The position numbers and the translations under genes were made by a program. Shown in pieces: positions 1-5,965 of a stretch of DNA of 9,750 nt. The notes beneath the pieces were generated by a model. It worked only from the letters and a program-made list of their open reading frames with translations. It did not search any database and was not told the DNA's origin. Source of the stretch: Candidatus Zixiibacteriota bacterium (lineage in GTDB: Bacteria; Zixibacteria; MSB-5A5; RBG-16-43-9); contig JAOUFL010000075.1 in NCBI GenBank assembly GCA_029858245.1, positions 1 through 9,750 on the forward strand, in the 5' to 3' direction. The stretch's first letter is position 1, and each line of letters starts with the position of its first letter.

Positions 1-1
1 A

Positions 2-307
2 GTCCTGAATAACATGAGAATAAATCAGGGGAGAGTGCCATTAATTGCTAACGTTACTTCTAATCCTGTAACTGACCCAAAGGAGATGGAAGAGCTTCTG
101 GTAGAACAGATAACCAGTCCAGTTTTATGGTATCAGTCTATGGAATTTCTCTATAATCAGGGTGTAAGGGACTTTGTGGAGATAGGCCCAGGTAAGATAC
201 TGCAAGGATTACTCAAAAGATCATTTAAAGATATTAACCTGTTTGGAATAGATAAACTCTCAGACATAGAGATGTTTATCAGGGAATATCAGGGAGTCAG
301 GACCTAA
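2..307 (+). CDS. fabD: Malonyl-CoA:ACP transacylase, C-terminal part (5' end outside window)
   Basis: FabD moves the malonyl group from CoA to acyl carrier protein, supplying the extender unit for type II fatty-acid synthesis in the cytoplasm. Only the last 101 codons or so are present. The frame is already open at base 2, so the ATG at 14 is internal and not a start. Visible family hallmarks are an NVTSNPV segment, LLVEQITSPVLW with its conserved Gln, and VEIGPGKILQGLLKR near the C-terminus, which align well with the end of E. coli FabD. The catalytic Ser (GHSxG) and His lie upstream of the window and cannot be checked. The stop codon is 2 bases from the fabG start, so the two are almost certainly co-transcribed and probably translationally coupled. 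Confidence 0.93.
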   Translation, partial: VLNNMRINQGRVPLIANVTSNPVTDPKEMEELLVEQITSPVLWYQSMEFLYNQGVRDFVEIGPGKILQGLLKRSFKDINLFGIDKLSDIEMFIREYQGVRT

Positions 308-309
308 AA

Positions 310-1053
310 ATGGGATTGTCTGGTAAAACAGCTTTAATAACAGGTGCTGCCCAAGGGATAGGCAAAGCTATTTGTGAGAAATTAGCTTTCCAGGGAGTAA
401 ATCTTATTCTCTGGGATGTAAATATTGAACAAACTTTGAAGGTGGCACAAAAACTACAAAATGAAAGAAATATAGAAACCTTAGCTCAGAAAGTAGATGT
501 CTCAAATTACTCAATTGTAGAGGAGAGCTTTAAAAAAGCACTGGATAGGTATTCCCAGGTTGATATTCTGGTAAATAATGCAGGTATAAACCGGGATAGT
601 CTTCTTATTCGTATGTCCGAAGAGGATTGGGACAAGGTTATAGATGTGAACCTGAAAGGAGCTTTTAACCTGTGCAAGGTCGTTTCCAGGATTATGTTGA
701 AACAAAAATCCGGTCGGATTATTAATATAAGTTCGGTTGTGGGATTAATGGGAAATATCGGGCAGGTTAACTATTCTGCTTCAAAAGCAGGGGTGATAGG
801 ATTAACTAAATCCTTAGCCAGGGAATTAGCTCCCAGAGGGATTACAGTGAATGCAGTTGCACCAGGTTATATCAGAACTGAGATGACAGATAAAATTACC
901 GAGGAAGCTAAGAAAACTCTTATTTCAACAATACCTTTAAAAAGAGAAGGAATGCCTGAAGATGTGGCTAATCTGGTTGCTTTCCTGATCTCTGATGAAG
1001 CAAGTTATATAACCGGGCAGGTTATAAAAGTGGATGGAGGAATGTTAATATGA
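310..1053 (+). CDS. fabG: 3-oxoacyl-ACP reductase FabG (short-chain dehydrogenase)
   Basis: FabG reduces 3-oxoacyl-ACP to 3-hydroxyacyl-ACP in the elongation cycle. The 247-residue length is normal for the family. The Rossmann glycine motif TGAAQGIG is at residues 11-18 and NNAG at 89-92. The catalytic tetrad reads N114, S142, Y155 and K159 (YSASK). The closing motif PGYIRTEM and the end GQVIKVDGG are also classical. Basic residues K133 and R176 sit where E. coli FabG uses R129 and R172 to dock ACP. Unusually for FabG, strand beta-2 ends in Asp36 and the glycine loop has Gln15 instead of the Arg of E. coli; in classical SDRs this combination usually favours NADH over NADPH. It lies between fabD and acpP, so the FabG call is much safer than a generic SDR call. 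Confidence 0.95.
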   Translation: MGLSGKTALITGAAQGIGKAICEKLAFQGVNLILWDVNIEQTLKVAQKLQNERNIETLAQKVDVSNYSIVEESFKKALDRYSQVDILVNNAGINRDSLLIRMSEEDWDKVIDVNLKGAFNLCKVVSRIMLKQKSGRIINISSVVGLMGNIGQVNYSASKAGVIGLTKSLARELAPRGITVNAVAPGYIRTEMTDKITEEAKKTLISTIPLKREGMPEDVANLVAFLISDEASYITGQVIKVDGGMLI

Positions 1054-1095
1054 ATAAATTCAGAAATTTAAAAGGAAATAAATCTTAAAAAAAAC

Positions 1096-1101
1096 AGGAG
1101 G
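1096..1101 (+). promoter_or_regulatory. Strong ribosome binding site of acpP
   Basis: A perfect AGGAGG lies 5 bases before the acpP ATG. Most other genes in this cluster have weak or no visible SD. The site fits the need to make ACP in larger amounts than the enzymes encoded by the same message. Confidence 0.85.
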
Positions 1102-1106
1102 TAAAA

Positions 1107-1352
1107 ATGGCATCAATTGAGGAAAAGGTAAAAGAGATTATTGTGGAGCAGTTGAGCGTTGATCCAGCTAAAGTTACACCGGATGCTTCTTTTGTTAATG
1201 ATTTAGGGGCTGATTCACTGGATACCGTGGAATTGGTTATGGCACTGGAAGAAGAATTTAATCTGGAGATACCAGATGAAGAAGCGGAGAAAATATCTAC
1301 AGTAAGACAGGCTATAGAATATATTAAGAAAAACGCAACAAAGGAAGAGTAA
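1107..1352 (+). CDS. acpP: Acyl carrier protein
   Basis: ACP carries growing acyl chains on a 4'-phosphopantetheine arm during fatty-acid synthesis. The protein has 81 residues, is strongly acidic and follows the four-helix ACP pattern. The attachment site is Ser37 in GADSLDTVELVMALEEEF, the standard DSL motif at the start of helix II, with the acidic recognition helix directly after it. The IPDEEAEKISTV segment is also typical. The gene stands between fabG (53-base gap) and fabF (46-base gap), its usual place. A holo-ACP synthase is needed to activate it but is not in the window. Identity is not in doubt. Confidence 0.98.
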   Translation: MASIEEKVKEIIVEQLSVDPAKVTPDASFVNDLGADSLDTVELVMALEEEFNLEIPDEEAEKISTVRQAIEYIKKNATKEE

Positions 1353-1398
1353 TAGCTTTAAACAGAAAACCTTTTAAAGTAAATATCAAGGGAATTTA

Positions 1399-2640
1399 AT
1401 GATAAGGAGAGTTGTTATCACCGGATTAGGGATTATCTCTCCCACCGGTAATAATACTGAGGAGTTCTGGGAGGCTTTAAAGAGTGGTAAATCAGGTGTG
1501 GGTAAGATCACGAGATTTGATCCTTCTGATTTCACTACCAAGATAGCTGCTGAGGTTAAAGGGTTTGATCCTTTGAGTTATTTTGATAAGAAGGAAGCTC
1601 GAAGAATGGACATCAGCGAGCAGTACTCTTTAGCTGCAACTTTTCAAGCCCTACAGGATGCAAAACTGGACTCAAACTCTTATAATCCTGAAAGGGCTGG
1701 TGCAATCATAGGAAGCGGAATTGGAGGAGTTGAGACCTGGGAAAAGCAGCATAACGTGCTTTTGAAAGATGGGGCTGGAAGGGTAAGCCCTTTCTTTATT
1801 CCAATGATGATCATAGATATGTCTGCAGGATTGATTTCTATAAGGTTTAATCTTAAGGGACCTAATTATGCTACAGTCTCGGCTTGTGCCTCTGGTGCTC
1901 ATGCCATAGCTGATGCTTTCAAAATCATACAAAGAGGGGATGCAGAAGTTATGGTTTCAGGAGGAAGTGAAGCTGCCATTACACCACTTTCCTTAGCAGG
2001 ATTTTGTTCAGCAAGAGCTCTTTCCATCAGGAACGATGAACCGGAGAAAGCCTCCAGGTCTTTTGATAAGTTAAGAGATGGTTTTGTTATAGGAGAAGGC
2101 TCCGGAATTGTGATCTTAGAAGAATTAGAACATGCTAAAAGAAGAGGTGTTAAAATCTATACTGAGGTAGTAGGGGTAGGGATGTGTGCAGATGCTTATC
2201 ATATAACTGCACCAGCTCCGGGTGGGGAAGGTGCAGCACGAGCAATGGCATTAGCCCTGCAGGATGCTGGGCTTAAAGAAGAGGATGTGGATTACATTAA
2301 TTCCCATGGGACCTCAACCGATCTGGGAGACATTAGCGAGACTCAGGCGATAAAGAAAGTATTTGGGGAAAGGGCATATAAGATTCCAGTTAACGCAACC
2401 AAATCTATGATAGGTCACCTTTTAGGTGCAGCAGGTGCTGTTGAGTTAATCGCCACCTTAAAATCAATGGAGGAAAGCATTTTACATCCTACTATTAATC
2501 AAGAAGTTCCTGATCCTGAATGTGACCTGGATTATGTTCCTAATCAATTACGAAAAGCAGAGGTGAATATTGCTCTAAGCAATTCTTTTGGTTTTGGAGG
2601 ACATAATATCACACTGGCTGTCAAAAGATTTGAAGAATGA
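1399..2640 (+). CDS. fabF: 3-oxoacyl-ACP synthase II (KAS II)
   Basis: FabF condenses malonyl-ACP with acyl-ACP by decarboxylative Claisen condensation, the elongation step of the cycle. Length is 413 residues, as in E. coli FabF. The catalytic triad falls at the same numbers as in E. coli: Cys163 in VSACASGAHA, His303 in HGTST and His340 in SMIGHLLGAAGA, with Lys335 also present. The C-terminal NSFGFGGHN loop is intact. One oddity is HGTSTDLGD, where Asp308 replaces the proline usual in KAS enzymes. The SD (about AAGGGA) is weak. FabF is favoured over FabB because of the acpP-fabF pairing and the length; chain-length preference cannot be read from sequence. Confidence 0.96.
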   Translation: MIRRVVITGLGIISPTGNNTEEFWEALKSGKSGVGKITRFDPSDFTTKIAAEVKGFDPLSYFDKKEARRMDISEQYSLAATFQALQDAKLDSNSYNPERAGAIIGSGIGGVETWEKQHNVLLKDGAGRVSPFFIPMMIIDMSAGLISIRFNLKGPNYATVSACASGAHAIADAFKIIQRGDAEVMVSGGSEAAITPLSLAGFCSARALSIRNDEPEKASRSFDKLRDGFVIGEGSGIVILEELEHAKRRGVKIYTEVVGVGMCADAYHITAPAPGGEGAARAMALALQDAGLKEEDVDYINSHGTSTDLGDISETQAIKKVFGERAYKIPVNATKSMIGHLLGAAGAVELIATLKSMEESILHPTINQEVPDPECDLDYVPNQLRKAEVNIALSNSFGFGGHNITLAVKRFEE

Positions 2641-2670
2641 CACTTATTCAAAGCGGTCATTATATCGAAT

Positions 2671-3420
2671 ATGAAATTTAAACCGGCCAGGTTTATCAGG
2701 AATTTATTATTCGGGTTAAAGGTTCAACCTCTTAGGGATCTGGAAGCAAGGTTAGGCTATCGATTCACAAATTCAGCCCTTCTGGTTGAGGCGTTAACCC
2801 ACCGTTCTTCCTTAAAAGAGACTGGAAAAGAAAGAAATTCCTCTTATGAGAGGCTGGAATTTTTAGGAGATGCTGTTTTGGGACTTGTGGTGAGTAGATA
2901 TCTTTTTAAAAATTTTCCAAATAAAGATGAAGGTGAACTAACCAAAATAAAAGCCACCCTGGTCAGTGAAGCGAATCTTTCAAGAAAAGCGAAATTAATA
3001 TCTCTGGGCAGGTTTCTATATTTAAGTTCGGATGAGGAAAAATCAGGTGGGAAAAGCCGACATTCAATACTTTCTGATTCATACGAAGCCATCCTTGGTG
3101 CAATTTTTCTGGATGGAGGTATTATAGAAGCTGAGAAATTCATTCAGTCTCATCTACTAAAAAACATAAAGGAAACATCAGAAGATAAATCCCTGCATAA
3201 TTATAAAGGGGAGCTTTTAGAATTTTTGCAGGCCAAAGCGGAGGGCATACCTAAATATGATATACTGGAAGAAGAAGGGCCTGATCATCAGAAGATATTT
3301 ACGGTAGGTGTATTTTCAAGAAACAGAAAATTGGGAACAGGCAGTGGGGCAAGTAAAAAAGAAGCAGAACAAAATGCAGCCAAAATGGCATTGGAGGGGC
3401 TGGATAAAAACTCAGGTTGA
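2671..3420 (+). CDS. rnc: Ribonuclease III
   Basis: RNase III cleaves double-stranded RNA and processes rRNA precursors. The catalytic domain (about residues 23-165) has the signature ERLEFLGDAVLG at 60-71. Metal-binding and catalytic acids E60, E63, D67, E87, D136 and E139 match E. coli E38, E41, D45, E65, D114 and E117 with a constant offset of 22. A double-stranded-RNA-binding domain follows at about 178-243, ending in the usual GTGSGASKKEAEQNAA pattern. The N-terminus is about 22 residues longer than E. coli RNase III and basic/hydrophobic, as I recall for Bacteroidetes/Chlorobi homologues. There is no clear SD before the ATG, 30 bases after fabF, so coupling to fabF translation is plausible. 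Confidence 0.96.
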   Translation: MKFKPARFIRNLLFGLKVQPLRDLEARLGYRFTNSALLVEALTHRSSLKETGKERNSSYERLEFLGDAVLGLVVSRYLFKNFPNKDEGELTKIKATLVSEANLSRKAKLISLGRFLYLSSDEEKSGGKSRHSILSDSYEAILGAIFLDGGIIEAEKFIQSHLLKNIKETSEDKSLHNYKGELLEFLQAKAEGIPKYDILEEEGPDHQKIFTVGVFSRNRKLGTGSGASKKEAEQNAAKMALEGLDKNSG

Positions 3421-3423
3421 ACG

Positions 3424-4575
3424 ATGGACATTTGGTTTAGTGAAAAGCAAAGAGAACTAAAAGCATTAACCAGGAAGATAGCCCTTGAGATGGTCCTTCC
3501 TAAAAGAGGGTATTATGATGACACTGAGGATTTTCCCTGGGATGTTGTAAACAAGCTTGCTTCAGCTGGACTTTTTGAAGCGATTATTCCTGAAGAGCAT
3601 GGTGGTAAGGGTGGGGGAATAACTGAAATGTGCATAGTAACTGAGGAATTATCAAAAGTTTGCGGTGGGATTGCTCTTTCATTTGCCGGGACTGCTTTAG
3701 GTATCAATCCCATACTTCTGTTCGGAAATCAGGAACAAAAAAGCAGGTACCTTCCAGGTATTGCCAGAGGTGAAAAGCTTGCAGCTTTTGGGTTGACTGA
3801 GGCTAATGCTGGAAGTGATGCTTCATCTATACAAACACAGGCTAAAACGACTGAAGAGGGTTATATCTTAAACGGCGCCAAACAGTGGATTACTAATGGC
3901 GGAGAAGCTGAAGTCTATACCATTATTGCTATTACTGATAAATCGAAAGGACCAAGAGGTGCAAGTGCCTTTATAGTTGAAAAGGGATATGATGGTTTCA
4001 CCTTTGGGAAAAAAGAGAAAAAGATGGGAATAAGAGCCTCATCCACCAGGGAGCTGATCTTCAATAATTGTTTCGTTCCGAAAGAAAATCTTTTAGGTAA
4101 AGAGGGAAGTGGTTTTATAATAGCTATGAAGACTTTTGACAGGACCAGACCCGGGGTAGCAGCTCAAGCCTTGGGGATTGCACGAGGTGCTCTGGATGAA
4201 GCATTAAATTATACGAGGAGAAGAAAGCAATTTGGGCAGAGTATTTGTTCTTTTCAGGATATTCAGTTTAAGCTATCAGATATGGCTACTCAGATAGAGG
4301 CAGCAAGAGCGTTAGTATACTCTGTTGCGAAGTTAATCGATTCGGGAACTGGAAAATTTTCAAAAGAATCTTCGATGGCTAAAGTCTTTGCATCAGATGT
4401 TGCGGTAAAAGTAACCACGATGGCTTTGCAGATATTCGGGGGGTATGGTTATCTCAGAGAATACCCGGTAGAGAAGATGATGCGTGATGCTAAGATTACC
4501 CAGATTTACGAAGGGACTAATGAGATACAAAGGGGTATTATAGCTTTAAAACTTATCAAAGAAACTGCCAGCTAA
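3424..4575 (+). CDS. Acyl-CoA dehydrogenase
   Basis: A 383-residue FAD enzyme of the acyl-CoA dehydrogenase family, which introduces the 2,3 double bond into acyl-CoA and passes electrons to electron-transfer flavoprotein. Visible family features are an N-terminal helical domain, FGLTEANAGSDAS at 122-134, WITNGG at 155-160 (FAD/substrate contacts in the middle domain), RRRKQFGQ at 266-272, QIFGGYGY at 336-343, and YEGTNEIQR with Glu363 at the position of the catalytic base in short- and medium-chain enzymes. FDRTRPGVAA at 238-247 resembles the medium-chain type. It begins 3 bases after rnc, so it probably belongs to the same transcript. Substrate length cannot be assigned. No ETF genes or other beta-oxidation genes are visible. 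Confidence 0.93.
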   Translation: MDIWFSEKQRELKALTRKIALEMVLPKRGYYDDTEDFPWDVVNKLASAGLFEAIIPEEHGGKGGGITEMCIVTEELSKVCGGIALSFAGTALGINPILLFGNQEQKSRYLPGIARGEKLAAFGLTEANAGSDASSIQTQAKTTEEGYILNGAKQWITNGGEAEVYTIIAITDKSKGPRGASAFIVEKGYDGFTFGKKEKKMGIRASSTRELIFNNCFVPKENLLGKEGSGFIIAMKTFDRTRPGVAAQALGIARGALDEALNYTRRRKQFGQSICSFQDIQFKLSDMATQIEAARALVYSVAKLIDSGTGKFSKESSMAKVFASDVAVKVTTMALQIFGGYGYLREYPVEKMMRDAKITQIYEGTNEIQRGIIALKLIKETAS

Positions 4576-4625
4576 GAGAAATTATTTCCATTAAAAAAGA
4601 AGTCAATCTCTCAGTAATTCATATA

Positions 4626-5447
4626 ATGAAAGAACAAAAATGTAGATTTATATATACTGGAGTGAATAACCCGTATTTTAATATGGCAGTGGATGAAGTG
4701 CTTTTAAATTCAGCCAAAAACAGGTCGATAACAACCCTTCGCCTTTATGAATGGAATCCAGCTACGGTTTCGATTGGGTATTTTCAAGCAGTAAAAAAAA
4801 CTGCGGATTTAAATAAGTGCGATAGAGCTGGAATTAAAATAGTCAGAAGGATTACAGGCGGTAGGGCAGTTCTTCATAATAAGGAACTAACCTACAGCTT
4901 CTGTGGCAACCTGACAAGTTTCCCTGAATTAGGTAGAAATATCTCCGAAACATATCAACAAGTCAGTTCAGCTCTCTTATTATTTCTGATGGACATTGGA
5001 ATTAAAGCTGAATGTGCAAGCCAAAGAAGGATAAAAGAATCATCCGGGAAAGCTTATTATAATATGCCATGTTTTTCCAGTTTTTCCCGATATGAAATTA
5101 GCTTCCAGGGGAAAAAGCTTATTGGAAGTGCCCAGAGGAGGTTTGAAGATTCTTTTCTTCAGCACGGGTCTATTTTACTAAATGAGAACCAGTTAAAATT
5201 GATAGATTTTCTACCTTTGGATTTTCCTTTAGAAAAAAATAAATTAGATAAAAATTTTATATATATAGAAGAGATTATTGGGAAAAAAGTTGACAAGCAG
5301 ATTATTATTAATTCCATTAATAGAAGCTTTAATAAATTTTTCCTGAAAGATTTCAATAAAGAATATTTAACCGATGAAGAGTTAAAAGAAACTGGGGAGC
5401 TAATAAGAAATAAATATTCATCGGATAGCTGGACTTTTAAATTTTAA
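4626..5447 (+). CDS. lipM: Lipoate/octanoate protein transferase, LipM-like
   Basis: A 273-residue member of the biotin/lipoate ligase (BPL_LplA_LipB) family. The motif RRITGGRAVLH at 74-84 and ELTYS at 87-91 mark the substrate pocket, and GKKLIGSAQ at 162-170 contains the conserved lysine (K164). QHGSILL at 179-185 is also typical. Cys149, in PCFSSFSRYE, matches the catalytic cysteine of B. subtilis LipM (Cys150), which takes octanoyl from octanoyl-ACP to a carrier such as GcvH. LplA-type ligases, by contrast, adenylate free lipoate and have an extra C-terminal domain, for which there is little room here. LipM is therefore favoured; a LipL-type amidotransferase or a short LplA are alternatives. 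No SD is visible before the ATG. Downstream are a hairpin and a long gap. Confidence 0.78.
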   Translation: MKEQKCRFIYTGVNNPYFNMAVDEVLLNSAKNRSITTLRLYEWNPATVSIGYFQAVKKTADLNKCDRAGIKIVRRITGGRAVLHNKELTYSFCGNLTSFPELGRNISETYQQVSSALLLFLMDIGIKAECASQRRIKESSGKAYYNMPCFSSFSRYEISFQGKKLIGSAQRRFEDSFLQHGSILLNENQLKLIDFLPLDFPLEKNKLDKNFIYIEEIIGKKVDKQIIINSINRSFNKFFLKDFNKEYLTDEELKETGELIRNKYSSDSWTFKF

Positions 5448-5465
5448 CGCAATCTTTTTAATATT

Positions 5466-5483
5466 GGCGCAATTTGTTGCGCC
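5466..5483 (+). terminator. GC-rich hairpin after lipM, possible terminator
   Basis: GGCGCAA and TTGCGCC form a perfect 7-bp stem around a TTTG loop, 18 bases after the lipM stop codon. It is GC-rich in an AT-rich gap, so chance is unlikely. There is no T-run after it on the + strand, so it is not a textbook intrinsic terminator. It could end transcripts weakly or protect the 3' end of the message. Confidence 0.45.
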
Positions 5484-5697
5484 AGGCTAACTCTACGTAT
5501 GGATTTAAGTTACAGAATTTCCTTTTTAAAATGTGATATTTACAATTTTCACTTTTGCGAAACGGAAAATTCAGAAATAAATTATCATTAGAAGTATTAC
5601 TTTGTTATTAAACGTAACCTTTTAAATTACAACAACTTAACATAGGGCATGTATTAAAAGTTAACGATAAAAATCTGGGCACATATTTTGTATACTA

Positions 5698-5727
5698 TTA
5701 CAAACGAGTATTTCCTCCTTCTTTCAT
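5698..5727 (-). other. Nine-codon open frame with ideal SD, minus strand
   Basis: Read on the minus strand, AGGAGG (5740-5735) is followed 7 bases later by an ATG and a frame encoding MKEGGNTRL, then TAA. SD quality and spacing are ideal, yet the peptide is too short to judge by content and there is no gene downstream on this strand within the window. It may be a leader peptide, a decayed gene start or chance in a purine-rich strand. Reported as a visible pattern, not a confirmed gene. Confidence 0.2.
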
Positions 5728-5744
5728 ATTAAAACCTCCTAGGA

Positions 5745-5773
5745 CCCCTACTCACTCCCAAAGTGAGTAGGGG
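5745..5773. repeat. Perfect 12-bp inverted repeat, 5-base loop
   Basis: CCCCTACTCACT (5745-5756) and AGTGAGTAGGGG (5762-5773) pair perfectly around CCCAA. Outside the stem, CCTCCT (5735-5740) can also pair with AGGAGG (5786-5791) across an internal loop of 4 and 12 bases, so the folded form would hide the SD on either strand. Neither side carries a T-run, so a simple intrinsic terminator is unlikely. It could be a regulatory RNA element, a copy of a genomic palindromic repeat or a scar of a small mobile element; one copy is present here. Confidence 0.85.
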
Positions 5774-5785
5774 CAAAAATTGAAA

Positions 5786-5791
5786 AGGAGG
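5786..5791 (+). promoter_or_regulatory. Orphan Shine-Dalgarno-like AGGAGG
   Basis: A perfect AGGAGG with no ATG, GTG or TTG at a usable distance. An ATT codon 5 bases further (5797) would open a 25-codon frame ending at TAA 5872-5874. ATT is a very rare start, so this is either a decayed gene start, part of the hairpin element, or chance. The frame shows no recognisable domain. Confidence 0.3.
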
Positions 5792-5806
5792 AAAAGATTA
5801 AAAGAT

Positions 5807-5823
5807 TTTTGATAACATCAAAA
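5807..5823. repeat. Short palindrome TTTTGAT-AAC-ATCAAAA
   Basis: Two perfect 7-base arms around a 3-base centre, 59 bases upstream of the -35 box of the receptor gene. Size and position would suit a dimeric regulator's binding site. Being AT-rich, in an AT-rich gap, it could also be chance; no regulator gene is nearby to support it. Confidence 0.3.
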
Positions 5824-5882
5824 TATTGTTTCAATCAGACAGAATATATGGAATATCAAAGATGGATTTATTAAAATTTTAC

Positions 5883-5910
5883 TTGACAAATTAATGATAT
5901 TTTTTATAAT
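5883..5910 (+). promoter_or_regulatory. Consensus sigma-70 promoter of the receptor gene
   Basis: TTGACA at 5883-5888 and TATAAT at 5905-5910 match the consensus at all twelve positions with a 16-base spacer. Transcription should begin near 5917, leaving a leader of about 50 bases. The form is typical of ordinary housekeeping promoters and not the Bacteroidota TTG/TAnnTTTG type. A full match predicts high basal expression unless a repressor acts here. Confidence 0.85.
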
Positions 5911-5953
5911 ATTCCGTTTTAGCTAATGAGTTAACAATAACAACTTAAACCCT

Positions 5954-5960
5954 AAGGAGG
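5954..5960 (+). promoter_or_regulatory. Ribosome binding site of the receptor gene
   Basis: AAGGAGG ends 5 bases before the ATG at 5966. It fixes the start codon, which is also followed directly by a well-formed signal peptide. Confidence 0.9.
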
Positions 5961-5965
5961 AAGAA

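Larger units (their letters stand above)
5448..5965. other. 518-base intergenic region
   Basis: A very AT-rich gap separates the fab/lipM block from the receptor gene. It contains a GC-rich hairpin at 5466-5483, a perfect 12-bp hairpin with SD-like sequences on either side (5735-5791), a small palindrome (5807-5823) and the promoter of the next gene (5883-5910). Between about 5484 and 5697 I see no gene and only weak inverted repeats. No tRNA- or rRNA-like structure was recognised. Confidence 0.85.

Noticed and set aside
14..16. ATG at 14 as the start of a small separate gene
   Set aside because: The frame is open upstream to base 2 and the product is plainly the C-terminal part of FabD.
1672..3143. 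Minus-strand open frames of 86 and 99 codons opposite fabF and rnc
   Set aside because: They lie wholly within well-conserved genes on the + strand and have no motif, SD or promoter.
5532..5552. TGTGA ... TCAC half-sites resembling a CRP site
   Set aside because: The half-sites are 12 bases apart, whereas CRP sites need about 6, and no promoter follows at a suitable distance.
5634..5662. Imperfect inverted repeat AACTT-ACAT ... ATGT-AAGTT
   Set aside because: It needs unequal internal loops (1 versus 5 bases) and is AT-rich, so it is expected by chance here.
5668..5696. TATACT at 5691-5696 as a -10 box of a second promoter
   Set aside because: No acceptable -35 hexamer is found 16-18 bases upstream.
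5448..5965. CRISPR array, tRNA or insertion sequence in the intergenic gap
   Set aside because: There are no regularly spaced direct repeats, no cloverleaf-like sequence and no transposase fragment; only isolated hairpins.
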